NCBI GenBank assembly: GCA_017421885.1
Contig: JAFOHJ010000093.1
Coordinates: 1 to 22,678 of the forward strand
Source: Clostridia bacterium
GTDB lineage: Bacteria > Bacillota_A > Clostridia > Oscillospirales > Butyricicoccaceae
Direction: 5' to 3'
DNA: 22,678 bases
Shown here: in pieces, positions 1-7,719 of the stretch
How positions within the stretch are numbered: the first letter of the stretch is position 1
Layout of the letters: every line of letters begins with the position of its first letter
Position numbers and translations under genes: made by a program
The notes under the pieces: generated by a model
Database searches by the model: none
What the model was told of the DNA's origin: nothing
What the model saw: the letters and a program-made list of their open reading frames with translations, nothing else

Positions 1-1208
1 CTTATATCACTCAGGACCCCTCGATCATTCCAGAAGTGGCCTCCAAAGACAAACAGAAGGCCAATTTCATCTCGTATATGAACAAGTATGCCGAGTTTCC
101 TGCCTTCAGAAACACCGACGCCCGCTACCTTCCCATTGGTGAAGAGGCCTGGAAGGTCATGCTGGAGGAAATGGAAAAGGCCGAAAAATATATTTTCCTC
201 GAGTTCTATATAATCGGCAAGGGTGAGATGTGGAGCAGCATCGTCGATGTGCTCAGGCGAAAAGCTGCCCAGGGCGTTGATGTCCGCGTCATGTACGACG
301 GCATAGGATGCCTGCCCCGCCTGCCCTATCGCTATCCCAGAGAGCTTGAGGAAATGGGCATCAAATGCAAGGTGTTCAACCCCTTCCGCCCCTTCCTTTC
401 AACGGTGCAGAACAACCGAAGCCACCGCAAGATCCTTGTCGTCGACGGAAAGACGGCCTTCACAGGCGGCATAAACCTGTCGGATGAATATGTGAACATA
501 ACCTCGCCCTACGGACACTGGAAGGATACCGGCGTTATGATCCGCGGCGAAGCTGCCTTCAGCTTTGCGGTCATGTTCCTCGAACTGTGGCAGATCACCA
601 ACCGCTGCCGCGAGAACTATGAGGATTTCCGTCCCCACGACCTGCCTCTTTATGACGAGCCGGGCTATGTTATCCCCTACAGCGATTCGCCCTTCGACAA
701 CGAACTGGTCGGCGAAACGGTGTATATGGACATTCTGGGCAAGGCCCGCGATTATGTCCATATAATGACCCCCTATATGATAATCGACAACGAGCTTATT
801 ACCGCCCTCGGCAATGCCGCCAAAAGCGGAGTTGATGTTAAGGTCATCGTTCCCCATGTGGCCGACCACTGGTATGCCCATGCCGTCGCCAAGGCTTATT
901 ATGCCGACCTTATAAGCCGCGGAGTCGAGCTCTATGAATATATGCCCGGCTTCATCCACAGCAAGTCCTTTGTTTCGGACGACAATACAGCCGTTGTCGG
1001 CACCATCAATCTTGACTTCCGCAGCCTGCATCACCATTTTGAGTGTGCGGTGTGGATGTATGACCACAATACCATTCATGATATAGAGCGCGATTTTCAG
1101 GAGACCCTGGCTCAGTGCCGCCCCATTACCCTCGAGAGCACCCGTGTCCGCGGACTGGCCAAAAAGGCTCTCTACTCTGTCCTCAGGATCTTCGCTCCCC
1201 TTATGTAA
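1..1208 (+). CDS. cls: Cardiolipin synthase, 5' end missing
   Basis: Phospholipase D superfamily enzyme that condenses phosphatidylglycerol (or related phospholipids) into cardiolipin at the membrane. The reading frame is open to the left edge (first full codon at base 3), so the gene starts outside the window. The GTG at 36 is internal and not a convincing start. What is missing should be the N-terminal membrane segments usual in this family. Both HKD catalytic motifs are present: HRKILVVD with His at 423 and Asp at 444, and HSKSFVSD with His at 957 and Asp at 978. Each is followed by the family's Gly/Asn-rich turn (TGGINLSDEY and GTINLDFRS). The C-terminus is complete and is followed at once by a strong terminator. 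A different PLD-family phosphatidyltransferase is possible, but cardiolipin synthase is the usual identity for this layout. Confidence 0.93.
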   Translation, partial: YITQDPSIIPEVASKDKQKANFISYMNKYAEFPAFRNTDARYLPIGEEAWKVMLEEMEKAEKYIFLEFYIIGKGEMWSSIVDVLRRKAAQGVDVRVMYDGIGCLPRLPYRYPRELEEMGIKCKVFNPFRPFLSTVQNNRSHRKILVVDGKTAFTGGINLSDEYVNITSPYGHWKDTGVMIRGEAAFSFAVMFLELWQITNRCRENYEDFRPHDLPLYDEPGYVIPYSDSPFDNELVGETVYMDILGKARDYVHIMTPYMIIDNELITALGNAAKSGVDVKVIVPHVADHWYAHAVAKAYYADLISRGVELYEYMPGFIHSKSFVSDDNTAVVGTINLDFRSLHHHFECAVWMYDHNTIHDIERDFQETLAQCRPITLESTRVRGLAKKALYSVLRIFAPLM

Positions 1209-1225
1209 AACCTTATATAGTATAA

Positions 1226-1260
1226 AAACTCCTCCCAGGATCGGGAGGAGTTTATTTTTA
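1226..1260. terminator. Bidirectional terminator between cls and the flavodoxin-rubredoxin gene
   Basis: A perfect 11-bp stem (1226-1236 with 1243-1253, 6-nt loop) is followed by TTTATTTTTA on the plus strand. On the minus strand it is followed by a T-rich run read from 1228 downwards. It lies between two convergent genes and can end both transcripts. The stop codon of the minus-strand gene (1258-1260) lies only 4 bases beyond the stem. Confidence 0.9.
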
Positions 1261-1917
1261 TTCTTCTTTTTTAAAGGAGCTGCCCGGAACGCCGCAGAGA
1301 GGACACTTCTCGGGAGGTGTCTCGCCATAATGGACATATCCGCACAGAGGACATACCCACTTGGTCTTGCTCTGCTCGGTTGCCGCTTCAGCTTCAGCCT
1401 CGGCCGATGCCTTGAACTCGTCGGAGTTTACCAGCTTCTCGATCTCGCATGCCACTTCTTCGGCTCTGGCAAGGTCGAGCTCGCCCATATCGGTGATCAC
1501 CATGCCGGTCAGCTCGCTGAACTTGGCAAGCAGCGCCCTTTCCTCAGGAAACAGCGTATCGACCCTCAGCTGACCGTTAACAAAGAACTTATTGAAAGTC
1601 CTGGAGGGATTGCTTGTGTAAATCTCATCGGCAACAACGGGAAACTCCTTTTCAGAGAAAAGGCCCTCGCCGATAAGGATGACGTTCTTGGTCTTGAGCT
1701 GATCCCTGACCCTGCTGAGATACAACTTTGTGAGCTGTGCAGTATAAGGGCCTCTGAAATTAAAGACCAGCACTATGTTGTTGATCTCTCTGAGGTCTTC
1801 AGCCTCGAAGGGGGTGTCGACATTTATGCATTTGCATCCCAGCTTTTCAGCAACGATCTGCGCTACCTTCTTCGCGCTTCCGTGGAAGGTCTCGTATGTT
1901 ACAATAGTATTGTTCAT
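1258..1917 (-). CDS. Flavodoxin-rubredoxin fusion protein
   Basis: A 219-residue cytoplasmic electron carrier. Residues 1-165 or so form a flavodoxin-like domain of the HemG/Flavodoxin_5 type, with an N-terminal FMN-loop sequence TYETFHGSAKKVAQ and the core strand NIVLVFNFRGPYT. After an Ala/Glu-rich linker (about 168-183), residues 187-212 form a rubredoxin-like iron knuckle with four cysteines, C189, C192, C205 and C208, in two CPLCG motifs. Such knuckles occur at the C-terminus of rubrerythrins and other oxygen-defence flavoproteins of anaerobes. A role in oxidative-stress electron transfer is therefore a reasonable inference, but the partner is not visible here. The ATG at 1915-1917 follows GAGGAGG at 6-nt spacing. 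The gene stands alone with its own promoter and shares a terminator with cls. Confidence 0.85.
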   Translation of the reverse strand: MNNTIVTYETFHGSAKKVAQIVAEKLGCKCINVDTPFEAEDLREINNIVLVFNFRGPYTAQLTKLYLSRVRDQLKTKNVILIGEGLFSEKEFPVVADEIYTSNPSRTFNKFFVNGQLRVDTLFPEERALLAKFSELTGMVITDMGELDLARAEEVACEIEKLVNSDEFKASAEAEAEAATEQSKTKWVCPLCGYVHYGETPPEKCPLCGVPGSSFKKEE

Positions 1918-1969
1918 CTTTATCCTCCTCTTTTTTGCCGATCATTTTCCGATCTGCTATGTTAACTTT

Positions 1970-1998
1970 AATATATCACATTATGTATGCTTATGCAA
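1970..1998 (-). promoter_or_regulatory. Sigma-A type promoter of the flavodoxin-rubredoxin gene
   Basis: On the minus strand, -35 TTGCAT (1993-1998), 17-nt spacer, -10 TATATT (1970-1975), with a TGA directly before the -10 that makes an extended -10. The predicted start of transcription near 1963 gives a leader of about 45 nt before the ATG. Confidence 0.7.
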
Positions 1999-2010
1999 TG
2001 GATTGACTTA

Positions 2011-2045
2011 TTAAATTAACAGCCGCCCGGTAGGGCGGCTGTTTT
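2011..2045 (-). terminator. Terminator of the SHOCT-258aa unit
   Basis: A perfect 11-bp GC-rich stem (2018-2028 with 2033-2043, 4-nt loop), starting 1-2 bases after the TGA stop of the minus-strand gene. It is followed in the minus direction by the AT-rich run TTAATTTAATAAG. The T-tract is interrupted, so efficiency may be moderate. Confidence 0.75.
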
Positions 2046-2821
2046 CACCATTGTTTATAGGCTGTGTTGGCAGGGATAACGAATCGGATATCCACATAGA
2101 CAGGCTTATAGCTGCCATAATTATCTCGGGACTCGCAACGGGAATATGTTATTTTATATCCGCACTGGGCGCATATCTCATGAACAAGATTGCGTACTAT
2201 CCACCCCATTGCGGTACGATGAGCCTCTTTATCAAGGGGCGGCAGCATGAATCTCTCAAAAAGCAGCACCGTTTTGGGATATTCTTCGCTCCCGCAGGTG
2301 ACTCCGCCACGGCCCACTCTCAGATGCACCGTGCGCTCCATGGCCTCGAAACGCATTTCGGCCGACCTGAAGGCCGAGGCCTCCTCGCGCAGTATGCCCT
2401 CGCGAAGGGCCTTTACAATGTCGTCATGACCCTTGACTACCTTGTCGAAAAAGCAGTATGCAGCCGAGAGAGCCTCGCTGACGGTGACAGTAAGCTCGTG
2501 TCCATACTCATATGCCGCCGTCCTGCCTTTAAAGCTCTCTTCCTCGGCCTGATCGTAGAAACAGACTATCTCATCGGAAACGGTGATACCACCTTTGGGA
2601 AGATGCTCTGCCCCGGGATATATCTCAGCCGACGGCCCCAGCTCGATCTCCGGCTTCCAGCCGCCAAAGAGCTTTTTGGTACGCTCGATCCGCCTTACAT
2701 CATAACGGTATTTCATCATAAACGATCTGCCATCCATGACACGTGCACCCTCCATGAGGCGCTCTTTGAAACGGTCGAGGTCGTCAAGATCTTTGATGTC
2801 AAGATAGGTATTTTTGGCCAT
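2045..2821 (-). CDS. Unrecognised 258-residue protein
   Basis: I do not recognise a family. It is a soluble-looking, charged protein without a signal peptide or clear membrane segment. The N-terminal part is basic and mixed alpha/beta (FMMKYRYDVRRIERTKKLFGGWKPEI). The middle has an alternating beta-like stretch (GHELTVTVSEALSAAYCFF), and about 80 residues from the C-terminus there is a second one (RTVHLRVGRGG). Near residues 216-220 there is a C-x-x-C pair in HEICAQCGYK, and another Cys follows in YSRCESRD, which could bind a metal, but this is speculation. Its ATG overlaps the stop codon of the upstream SHOCT gene (TAATG), so translation is very probably coupled and the two products likely act together. 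The reading frame is intact, with a terminator directly after it. Confidence 0.75.
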   Translation of the reverse strand: MAKNTYLDIKDLDDLDRFKERLMEGARVMDGRSFMMKYRYDVRRIERTKKLFGGWKPEIELGPSAEIYPGAEHLPKGGITVSDEIVCFYDQAEEESFKGRTAAYEYGHELTVTVSEALSAAYCFFDKVVKGHDDIVKALREGILREEASAFRSAEMRFEAMERTVHLRVGRGGVTCGSEEYPKTVLLFERFMLPPLDKEAHRTAMGWIVRNLVHEICAQCGYKITYSRCESRDNYGSYKPVYVDIRFVIPANTAYKQW

Positions 2822-3204
2822 TACAGCTCCTCCAGCACCTTGGCGCGTTTTTCGTCATACTCGTCACGGGTAATGAGGCCCTTATGATAGAGATTCTGAA
2901 GCTCGGTAAGGCGCTGCTCGGCATCGGAGGGCGCTGATTTTAACTCCTGAAGCCCCATTTCGTCCAGCACTTCATAATCGTCGTCTTCGATGATTATATC
3001 GCGGCCTGCGGCGCTGTCCTGTCCCTTCATGGCGCGGAAATTGCTGACCGTTATGGCAACGGCGATACCGGTCCACAGCAGGCCGAAGGGCCCGAATGTA
3101 GGTATGACTATGATAAATCCGATAAGGCAGAAGATTATTCCCATGACAAACGAGAGTGTTGCCGCCGATTTGGAAGGCTGCACCCTGATGCGTCTTCTTC
3201 TCAT
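2821..3204 (-). CDS. Small membrane protein with C-terminal SHOCT domain
   Basis: A 127-residue protein. A basic N-terminus (MRRRRIRVQPSK) precedes two closely spaced hydrophobic segments (about residues 15-35 and 39-56), then an acidic stretch (IIIEDDDYEVLDE). The C-terminus ends in a SHOCT domain (about 94-127) with the typical pattern RLTELQNLYHKGLITRDEYD. SHOCT domains are short C-terminal helices found in many bacterial proteins and thought to mediate oligomerisation. The frame is open further upstream to 3288, but I chose the ATG at 3202-3204 because AAGGAG lies 9 nt before it and the promoter at 3242-3270 would place upstream starts outside the transcript. It is the first gene of a unit whose second gene starts in its stop codon. 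Function unknown. Confidence 0.8.
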   Translation of the reverse strand: MRRRRIRVQPSKSAATLSFVMGIIFCLIGFIIVIPTFGPFGLLWTGIAVAITVSNFRAMKGQDSAAGRDIIIEDDDYEVLDEMGLQELKSAPSDAEQRLTELQNLYHKGLITRDEYDEKRAKVLEEL

Positions 3205-3241
3205 ATATATCAGCTCCTTGTGTGTTATTCTTTTTTGATAA

Positions 3242-3270
3242 AGTATACCACAAGGGGCTTTTTCTGACAA
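3242..3270 (-). promoter_or_regulatory. Strong sigma-A type promoter of the SHOCT gene
   Basis: On the minus strand, -35 TTGTCA (3265-3270), exactly 17-nt spacer, -10 TATACT (3242-3247). Both hexamers match consensus at five of six positions. Transcription would begin near 3235, about 30 nt before the chosen ATG. Confidence 0.75.
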
Positions 3271-3275
3271 TCGGA

Positions 3276-3310
3276 TATAATAAAACAAGGCCGCCCCATA
3301 GGGACGGCCC
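3276..3310 (-). terminator. Terminator of the pyruvate:ferredoxin oxidoreductase gene
   Basis: Hairpin at 3289-3309: GGCCG and CCC pair with GGG and CGGCC around one C·A mismatch, with a 3-nt loop. In the minus direction it is followed by TTGTTTTATTATA. It lies about 50 nt past the stop of the oxidoreductase gene and just upstream of the SHOCT promoter, separating the two transcripts. Confidence 0.8.
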
Positions 3311-3361
3311 TGCCTTTATGTCAAAGAATATTGACTTTTGATAAGCTTTGTGAAGTTACGA

Positions 3362-6300
3362 TTACTGCTGCTCGTTCTTCTTTACGAGGCGCTCGTACTT
3401 CTCAGCTGCTGTCTTCTCAGCGAGGTCAAACAGCATCTCAGCTCTCTCGGGGAATGTGCTCATCAGTCTGGAGTAACGAGCCTCACCCTTGATGAAGTCC
3501 TGATAGGAAGCTGTGGGAGCCTTGCTATCGAGTGTGAACTTCTTCTCAGCTGTGGGGTTGAAGCGGAAGAGGTGCCAGTAGCCAGCCTCGACAGCCTTCT
3601 TGATCTCCTTCTGAGAGTTGGACATACCGCCCTTGATGGAGTGCATCTCGCAGGGAGCGTAACCGATGACCAGCGAAGGTCCGTTGTAGCTTTCAGCCTC
3701 GACCAGAGCGTTGACTGTGTGCTGCATGTTAGCGCCCATACCTACCTGAGCAACGTATACGTAGCCGTACTGCATTGCGATAGCAGCGAGGTCCTTCTTA
3801 GCGATCGACTTACCGGCAGCTGCGAACTGAGCAACCTGACCGATCTGCGAAGCCTTGGAGGCCTGACCGCCTGTGTTGGAGTAAACTTCTGTATCGAATA
3901 CGAAGACATTGATATCCTCGCCGGAAGCCAGAACATGGTCCAGACCGCCGTAACCGATATCGTAAGCCCAACCGTCGCCGCCGAAGATCCACATGGACTT
4001 CTTCTGCAGGAAGTCCTTCTTAGCGAGGATGTTCTTGCAGAGGTCGCAGCCGTTCTCAGCGCCCTTCTCTACGATGGGAAGCAGAACGTCGATAGCCTTC
4101 TGGCAAGCCTCAGCGTTGTTCATGTTGTCGATCCAAGCCTGACCAGCAGCCTTGACATCTTCGCACTCAGCCTTCTCAACCAGCTCTGTGATCATGTCCT
4201 TGAGGCCCATTCTCATCTGCTTTACGGCTGTAGCCATACCGAGGCCATACTCAGCGTTGTCCTCGAACAGGGAGTTAGCCCAAGCGGGACCCTTGCCCTG
4301 CTTGTTGACTGTGTAGGGCATTGCGGGAGCAGAACCACCCCAGATGGAGGAGCAGCCTGTTGCGTTGGCAACATACATTCTGTCGCCGAAGAGCTGTGTG
4401 ATCAGACGAGCATAAGCTGTCTCAACGCAGCCAGCGCAAGCGCCCGAGAACTCGAGCAGGGGCTGCTTGAACTGCGAGCCCTTGACTGTGCTTGTCTTGA
4501 AGGGGAGTTCCTTCTCGGAAACTGCCTCTACGCAGTAGTCGAATACTTCCTGCTCGGCAGCCTGTGTCTCCTGAGCGACCATCTGGATAGCGCCAACGGG
4601 GCAGACAGATGTACATACGCCGCAGCCCATGCAGTCGAGGGGAGATACTGTCATAACGAACTGATAGTCCTCGCAGCCCTTGCCGATCATCTTCTTGCTC
4701 TTGATGTGAGCAGGAGCGGCAGCCATTTCTTCGGCGTTCAGAGCGTAGGGACGGATTGTTGCGTGCGAGCAAACGATTGCGCACTGGTTGCACTGGATGC
4801 ACTTCTGAGCGTCCCAAACAGGAACGTCAACAGCAACGCCGCGCTTCTCGTATGCGGAAGAGCCGGAGGGGAATGTGCCGTCTTCTCTGCCGACGAATGT
4901 CGAAACAGGAAGCTCGTCGCCCTTCTGTGCGTTGACGGGGATCAGGATCTCCTCAACGAACTTTACCAGCTCGGGTCTGTTGCCCTTAACAGCGGGAGCA
5001 ACTGTGTCATCCTCGAGCTCAGCCCATGCAGCGGGAACATCGATCTTGACCAGAGCGTCAACACCGGCATCGATAGCCTTGTAGTTCATCTGGACAACGT
5101 CTTCGCCCTTCTTGCTGTAGGACTTCTTAGCAGCAGCCTTCATGTACTCGAGAGCTTCCTCGATGGGAATAATGTCAGCGAGCTTGAAGAATGCGGACTG
5201 GAGGATTGTGTTTGTACGCTTGCCCATGCCGATCTCGCGGGCCAGGTCGATAGCGTTAACTGTATAGAACTGGATGTTGTTCTTAGCGATGTAAGCCTTC
5301 ATCTTGTTGGGCAGATGTGCTTCAACCTCAGCGGGTGTCCACTGTGTGTTCAGCAGGAATGTGCCGCCGGGCTTTACATCCTGGACCATATCGTACTTGC
5401 CGATATAGGAGGGGTTATGGCAGGCTACGAAGTTAGCCTGGCTGATGTAGTAGGGGCTCTTGATAGTGTTGTCGCCGAAACGCAGGTGGGAAATTGTGAT
5501 ACCGCCTGTCTTCTTCGAGTCGTAAGCGAAGTAAGCCTGAGCCTTCTTGTCGGTGTGGTCGCCGATGATCTTGATGGAGTTCTTGTTAGCACCAACAGTA
5601 CCGTCGCCGCCCAGACCCCAGAACTTACATGCTACTGTGCCAGCGGGAGCTGTGTCAGGAGATGCCTTGATCTCGAGGGAGAGGTTTGTAACGTCGTCGT
5701 TGATACCGACTGTGAAGATCTTCTTGGGATTCTCGCTTGCGAGGTTCTCGTAAACTGCGAAGATGCTCGAGGGAGCTGTGTCCTTCGAACCGAGGCCGTA
5801 ACGGCCGCCGCAGAGAACGTCAACCTTAACACCTTCTGTAGCGAATGCTGTGACAACATCCTGATACAGAGGCTCGCCCTGGGAGCCGGGCTCCTTTGTT
5901 CTGTCGAGGACAGCAACTCTCTTGACTGTCTTGGGCAGAGCAGCGACGAACTTGGAAGCGACGAAGGGACGGAACAGGCGAACCTTCAGGAGGCCGACCT
6001 TCTCGCCCTGAGCCAGCTTGTAGTCGATGACTTCTTCGATTGTGTCAACGACCGAACCCATAGCGATGATGACGTCTGTAGCGTCCTCAGCACCATAGTA
6101 GTTGTAAAGAGCATAGTTTGTGCCGATCTTCTCGTTGACCTTGCCCATGTACTCTTCAACAACTGCAGGCAGATTGTTGTAGTATGTATTGGCAGCTTCC
6201 TTAGCCTGGAAGAAGATGTCGGGGTTCTGAGCTGTACCGCGCATTGCGGGATGCTCGGGATTCAGAGCGCTGGCGCGGAAAGCGTTGACAGCGTCCATGT

Positions 6301-6889
6301 CGACCATTTCCTTAAGGTCAGCATAGTCCCAAACCTGGATCTTCTGGATCTCGTGGGATGTGCGGAAACCGTCAAAGAAGTGCAGGAAGGGAACGCGGCC
6401 CTTGATTGTTGCGAGGTGAGCAACAGCACCGAGGTCCATAGCTTCCTGGGGATTTGTCGAAGCCAGCATAGCGAAGCCTGTCTGACGGCAAGCCATAACG
6501 TCCTGATGATCGCCGAAGATCGACAGAGCGTGGGATGCCAGAGCACGGGCCGAGCAGTGGATAACGCAGGGAAGCAGCTCGCCTGCGATCTTGTACATGT
6601 TGGGGATCATGAGCAGCAGGCCCTGAGAAGCTGTGTATGTTGTTGTCAGAGCACCGGCTGTCAGCGAACCGTGAACAGCACCTGCAGCGCCGCCCTCAGA
6701 CTGCATCTCTACCAGACGAACGGGCTGGCCGAAGATGTTCTTCAGGCCTGTAGCTGCCCACTGGTCTGTGTAGTCAGCCATGGGAGACGAAGGTGTGATG
6801 GGAAAGATAGCAGCGACGTCGGTAAACGCATAAGATACGTGAGCCGCAGCCTCGTTACCATCCATAGTTTTCATTTTTCTTACTACCAT
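3362..6889 (-). CDS. nifJ: Pyruvate:ferredoxin (flavodoxin) oxidoreductase
   Basis: Central enzyme of anaerobic metabolism: pyruvate + CoA + oxidised ferredoxin to acetyl-CoA, CO2 and reduced ferredoxin, using thiamine diphosphate and three [4Fe-4S] clusters. At 1175 residues it is the usual full single-chain length. The N-terminal pyruvate/TPP domain shows FTDVAAIFPITPSSPMAD near residue 22. The inserted 8Fe ferredoxin domain has C697/C700/C703/C707 and C753/C756/C759/C763. The third cluster, near the TPP, has C818, C821, C846 and C1080, with the same spacing as the classical enzyme, and the TPP-binding part contains GDGWAYDIGYGG. The start (ATG, 6887-6889) follows GGAGG at a rather long spacing of about 12-14 nt. 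Own promoter and terminator. Codon choice is strongly biased: no TTA, CTA or TCA codon occurs in the whole gene, which suits a very highly expressed enzyme. Electrons probably go to the small ferredoxin at 11810. Confidence 0.97.
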   Translation of the reverse strand: MVVRKMKTMDGNEAAAHVSYAFTDVAAIFPITPSSPMADYTDQWAATGLKNIFGQPVRLVEMQSEGGAAGAVHGSLTAGALTTTYTASQGLLLMIPNMYKIAGELLPCVIHCSARALASHALSIFGDHQDVMACRQTGFAMLASTNPQEAMDLGAVAHLATIKGRVPFLHFFDGFRTSHEIQKIQVWDYADLKEMVDMDAVNAFRASALNPEHPAMRGTAQNPDIFFQAKEAANTYYNNLPAVVEEYMGKVNEKIGTNYALYNYYGAEDATDVIIAMGSVVDTIEEVIDYKLAQGEKVGLLKVRLFRPFVASKFVAALPKTVKRVAVLDRTKEPGSQGEPLYQDVVTAFATEGVKVDVLCGGRYGLGSKDTAPSSIFAVYENLASENPKKIFTVGINDDVTNLSLEIKASPDTAPAGTVACKFWGLGGDGTVGANKNSIKIIGDHTDKKAQAYFAYDSKKTGGITISHLRFGDNTIKSPYYISQANFVACHNPSYIGKYDMVQDVKPGGTFLLNTQWTPAEVEAHLPNKMKAYIAKNNIQFYTVNAIDLAREIGMGKRTNTILQSAFFKLADIIPIEEALEYMKAAAKKSYSKKGEDVVQMNYKAIDAGVDALVKIDVPAAWAELEDDTVAPAVKGNRPELVKFVEEILIPVNAQKGDELPVSTFVGREDGTFPSGSSAYEKRGVAVDVPVWDAQKCIQCNQCAIVCSHATIRPYALNAEEMAAAPAHIKSKKMIGKGCEDYQFVMTVSPLDCMGCGVCTSVCPVGAIQMVAQETQAAEQEVFDYCVEAVSEKELPFKTSTVKGSQFKQPLLEFSGACAGCVETAYARLITQLFGDRMYVANATGCSSIWGGSAPAMPYTVNKQGKGPAWANSLFEDNAEYGLGMATAVKQMRMGLKDMITELVEKAECEDVKAAGQAWIDNMNNAEACQKAIDVLLPIVEKGAENGCDLCKNILAKKDFLQKKSMWIFGGDGWAYDIGYGGLDHVLASGEDINVFVFDTEVYSNTGGQASKASQIGQVAQFAAAGKSIAKKDLAAIAMQYGYVYVAQVGMGANMQHTVNALVEAESYNGPSLVIGYAPCEMHSIKGGMSNSQKEIKKAVEAGYWHLFRFNPTAEKKFTLDSKAPTASYQDFIKGEARYSRLMSTFPERAEMLFDLAEKTAAEKYERLVKKNEQQ

Positions 6890-6949
6890 GAGTGGATTTC
6901 TCCTCCTTCATAATTTTATGGTCAAAATTAAAAACCCTAAACCATATCT

Positions 6950-6978
6950 ATTTTAGCAAAGAATATTGCTGATGTAAA
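6950..6978 (-). promoter_or_regulatory. Sigma-A type promoter of the oxidoreductase gene
   Basis: On the minus strand, -35 TTTACA (6973-6978), 17-nt spacer, -10 TAAAAT (6950-6955). The predicted transcription start near 6943 leaves an AT-rich leader of about 54 nt with the ribosome binding site. The 6979-7070 stretch upstream is AT-rich and could serve as an UP element, but I see no clear operator in it. Confidence 0.7.
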
Positions 6979-7070
6979 CTCTTTTCCCCCATAATTTGAT
7001 ACGAAAATTTGGTAGCCTGCTTTAAAATGATATGATATTTGAATAAAAGAACAGGATCTTTATGCAAATA

Positions 7071-7131
7071 CATAAAACAGTCCGCCCCATGACCGGGACG
7101 GACTGCATTTCCGTCCTCACGGGACGGAAAT
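7071..7131 (-). terminator. Tandem hairpin terminator after the comM unit
   Basis: Two hairpins follow each other in the minus direction after the stop at 7141. The first has a perfect 10-bp stem (7107-7116 with 7122-7131, loop of 5). The second has 7 bp (7078-7084 with 7099-7105), extended by CCC/GGG past a one-base bulge. The second is followed by TTTTATG and is the likely actual terminator. Confidence 0.8.
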
Positions 7132-7140
7132 ATTTTACTG

Positions 7141-7719
7141 TCACTTGGGAAAAGGCTTGCCGGTGGCCGGGTCAAAGGAAGTCAGCTTGTCGGCAAGGCC
7201 CTTTTCGATGGTCTCTTCCATTTTTTCTATCGAGGGGAGGCCTCCGCGAACCAGCAGGGCATCGCGGCGTTCGGAACCGAGCCTGAATGCGGCCCTTTGG
7301 TTGCCGTAGGCCACCGTGCAGATATCACTGCCGTCGATACCGATGGTCACATTGCCCATTTTCACGACTATGTTACCCGTCGGCTCGCAGTAGACTCCCG
7401 AAAGCTCGCGGCTCTCCTTTTCGTCATACTCGAGAGTTTCAAGCAGCAGCGAAAGAACATTCCTGTCGCTGTGATTTGCGTTTTCGGGGGTGATATTCCT
7501 CGGGATATAGCTCATGCTGCCGTAGGGGACATAAAACTCCACCGAAAAATCCTGTTCAAAAGGCCTGAGCCTCGAAAGAGCCGCTTCAATATCGTCGCGC
7601 ACGCGCATCTGCCCGATCTTTTCCATTGCAAAGCGTCCGCCAATTAGCAGCACCGCGATAACCACCATCGCAGCTGCGATCACAAGAGGGATCCTGAACC
7701 GTCTGAGCTTATCAGTCAT
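7141..7719 (-). CDS. Unrecognised membrane-anchored protein downstream of comM
   Basis: A 192-residue protein I cannot assign to a family. The N-terminus (MTDKLRRFR) is short and basic, followed by one strong hydrophobic segment (IPLVIAAAMVVIAVLLIGG, about residues 10-28). It therefore looks like a type II membrane protein with about 160 residues outside the membrane. The outer part has no cysteine pair or obvious catalytic motif; one Cys is in VYCEPTGN and one in SDICTVAYG. The frame is open further upstream into comM, but the ATG at 7717-7719 is the sensible start: it overlaps the comM stop by 8 nt (ATGACTGA), indicating co-transcription and coupled translation. The ribosome binding site is weak (AGGGA about 11 nt away), again consistent with coupling. 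Confidence 0.72.
   Translation of the reverse strand: MTDKLRRFRIPLVIAAAMVVIAVLLIGGRFAMEKIGQMRVRDDIEAALSRLRPFEQDFSVEFYVPYGSMSYIPRNITPENANHSDRNVLSLLLETLEYDEKESRELSGVYCEPTGNIVVKMGNVTIGIDGSDICTVAYGNQRAAFRLGSERRDALLVRGGLPSIEKMEETIEKGLADKLTSFDPATGKPFPK

Noticed and set aside
1144..1965. A 273-codon plus-strand ORF after cls
   Set aside because: It crosses a strong terminator and is antisense to the flavodoxin-rubredoxin gene, which has clear domains, a promoter and a ribosome binding site.
3205..3288. Longer start for the SHOCT protein (155 residues)
   Set aside because: The extra N-terminus covers the -35/-10 promoter elements and the ribosome binding site, which belong to the start at 3204.
3338..6913. 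A 1191-codon plus-strand ORF opposite the oxidoreductase gene
   Set aside because: It is in exact codon register with a well-identified gene, and its product is a Leu/Ser/Val/Cys-rich sequence without any domain. Biased codon use in the real gene explains it.
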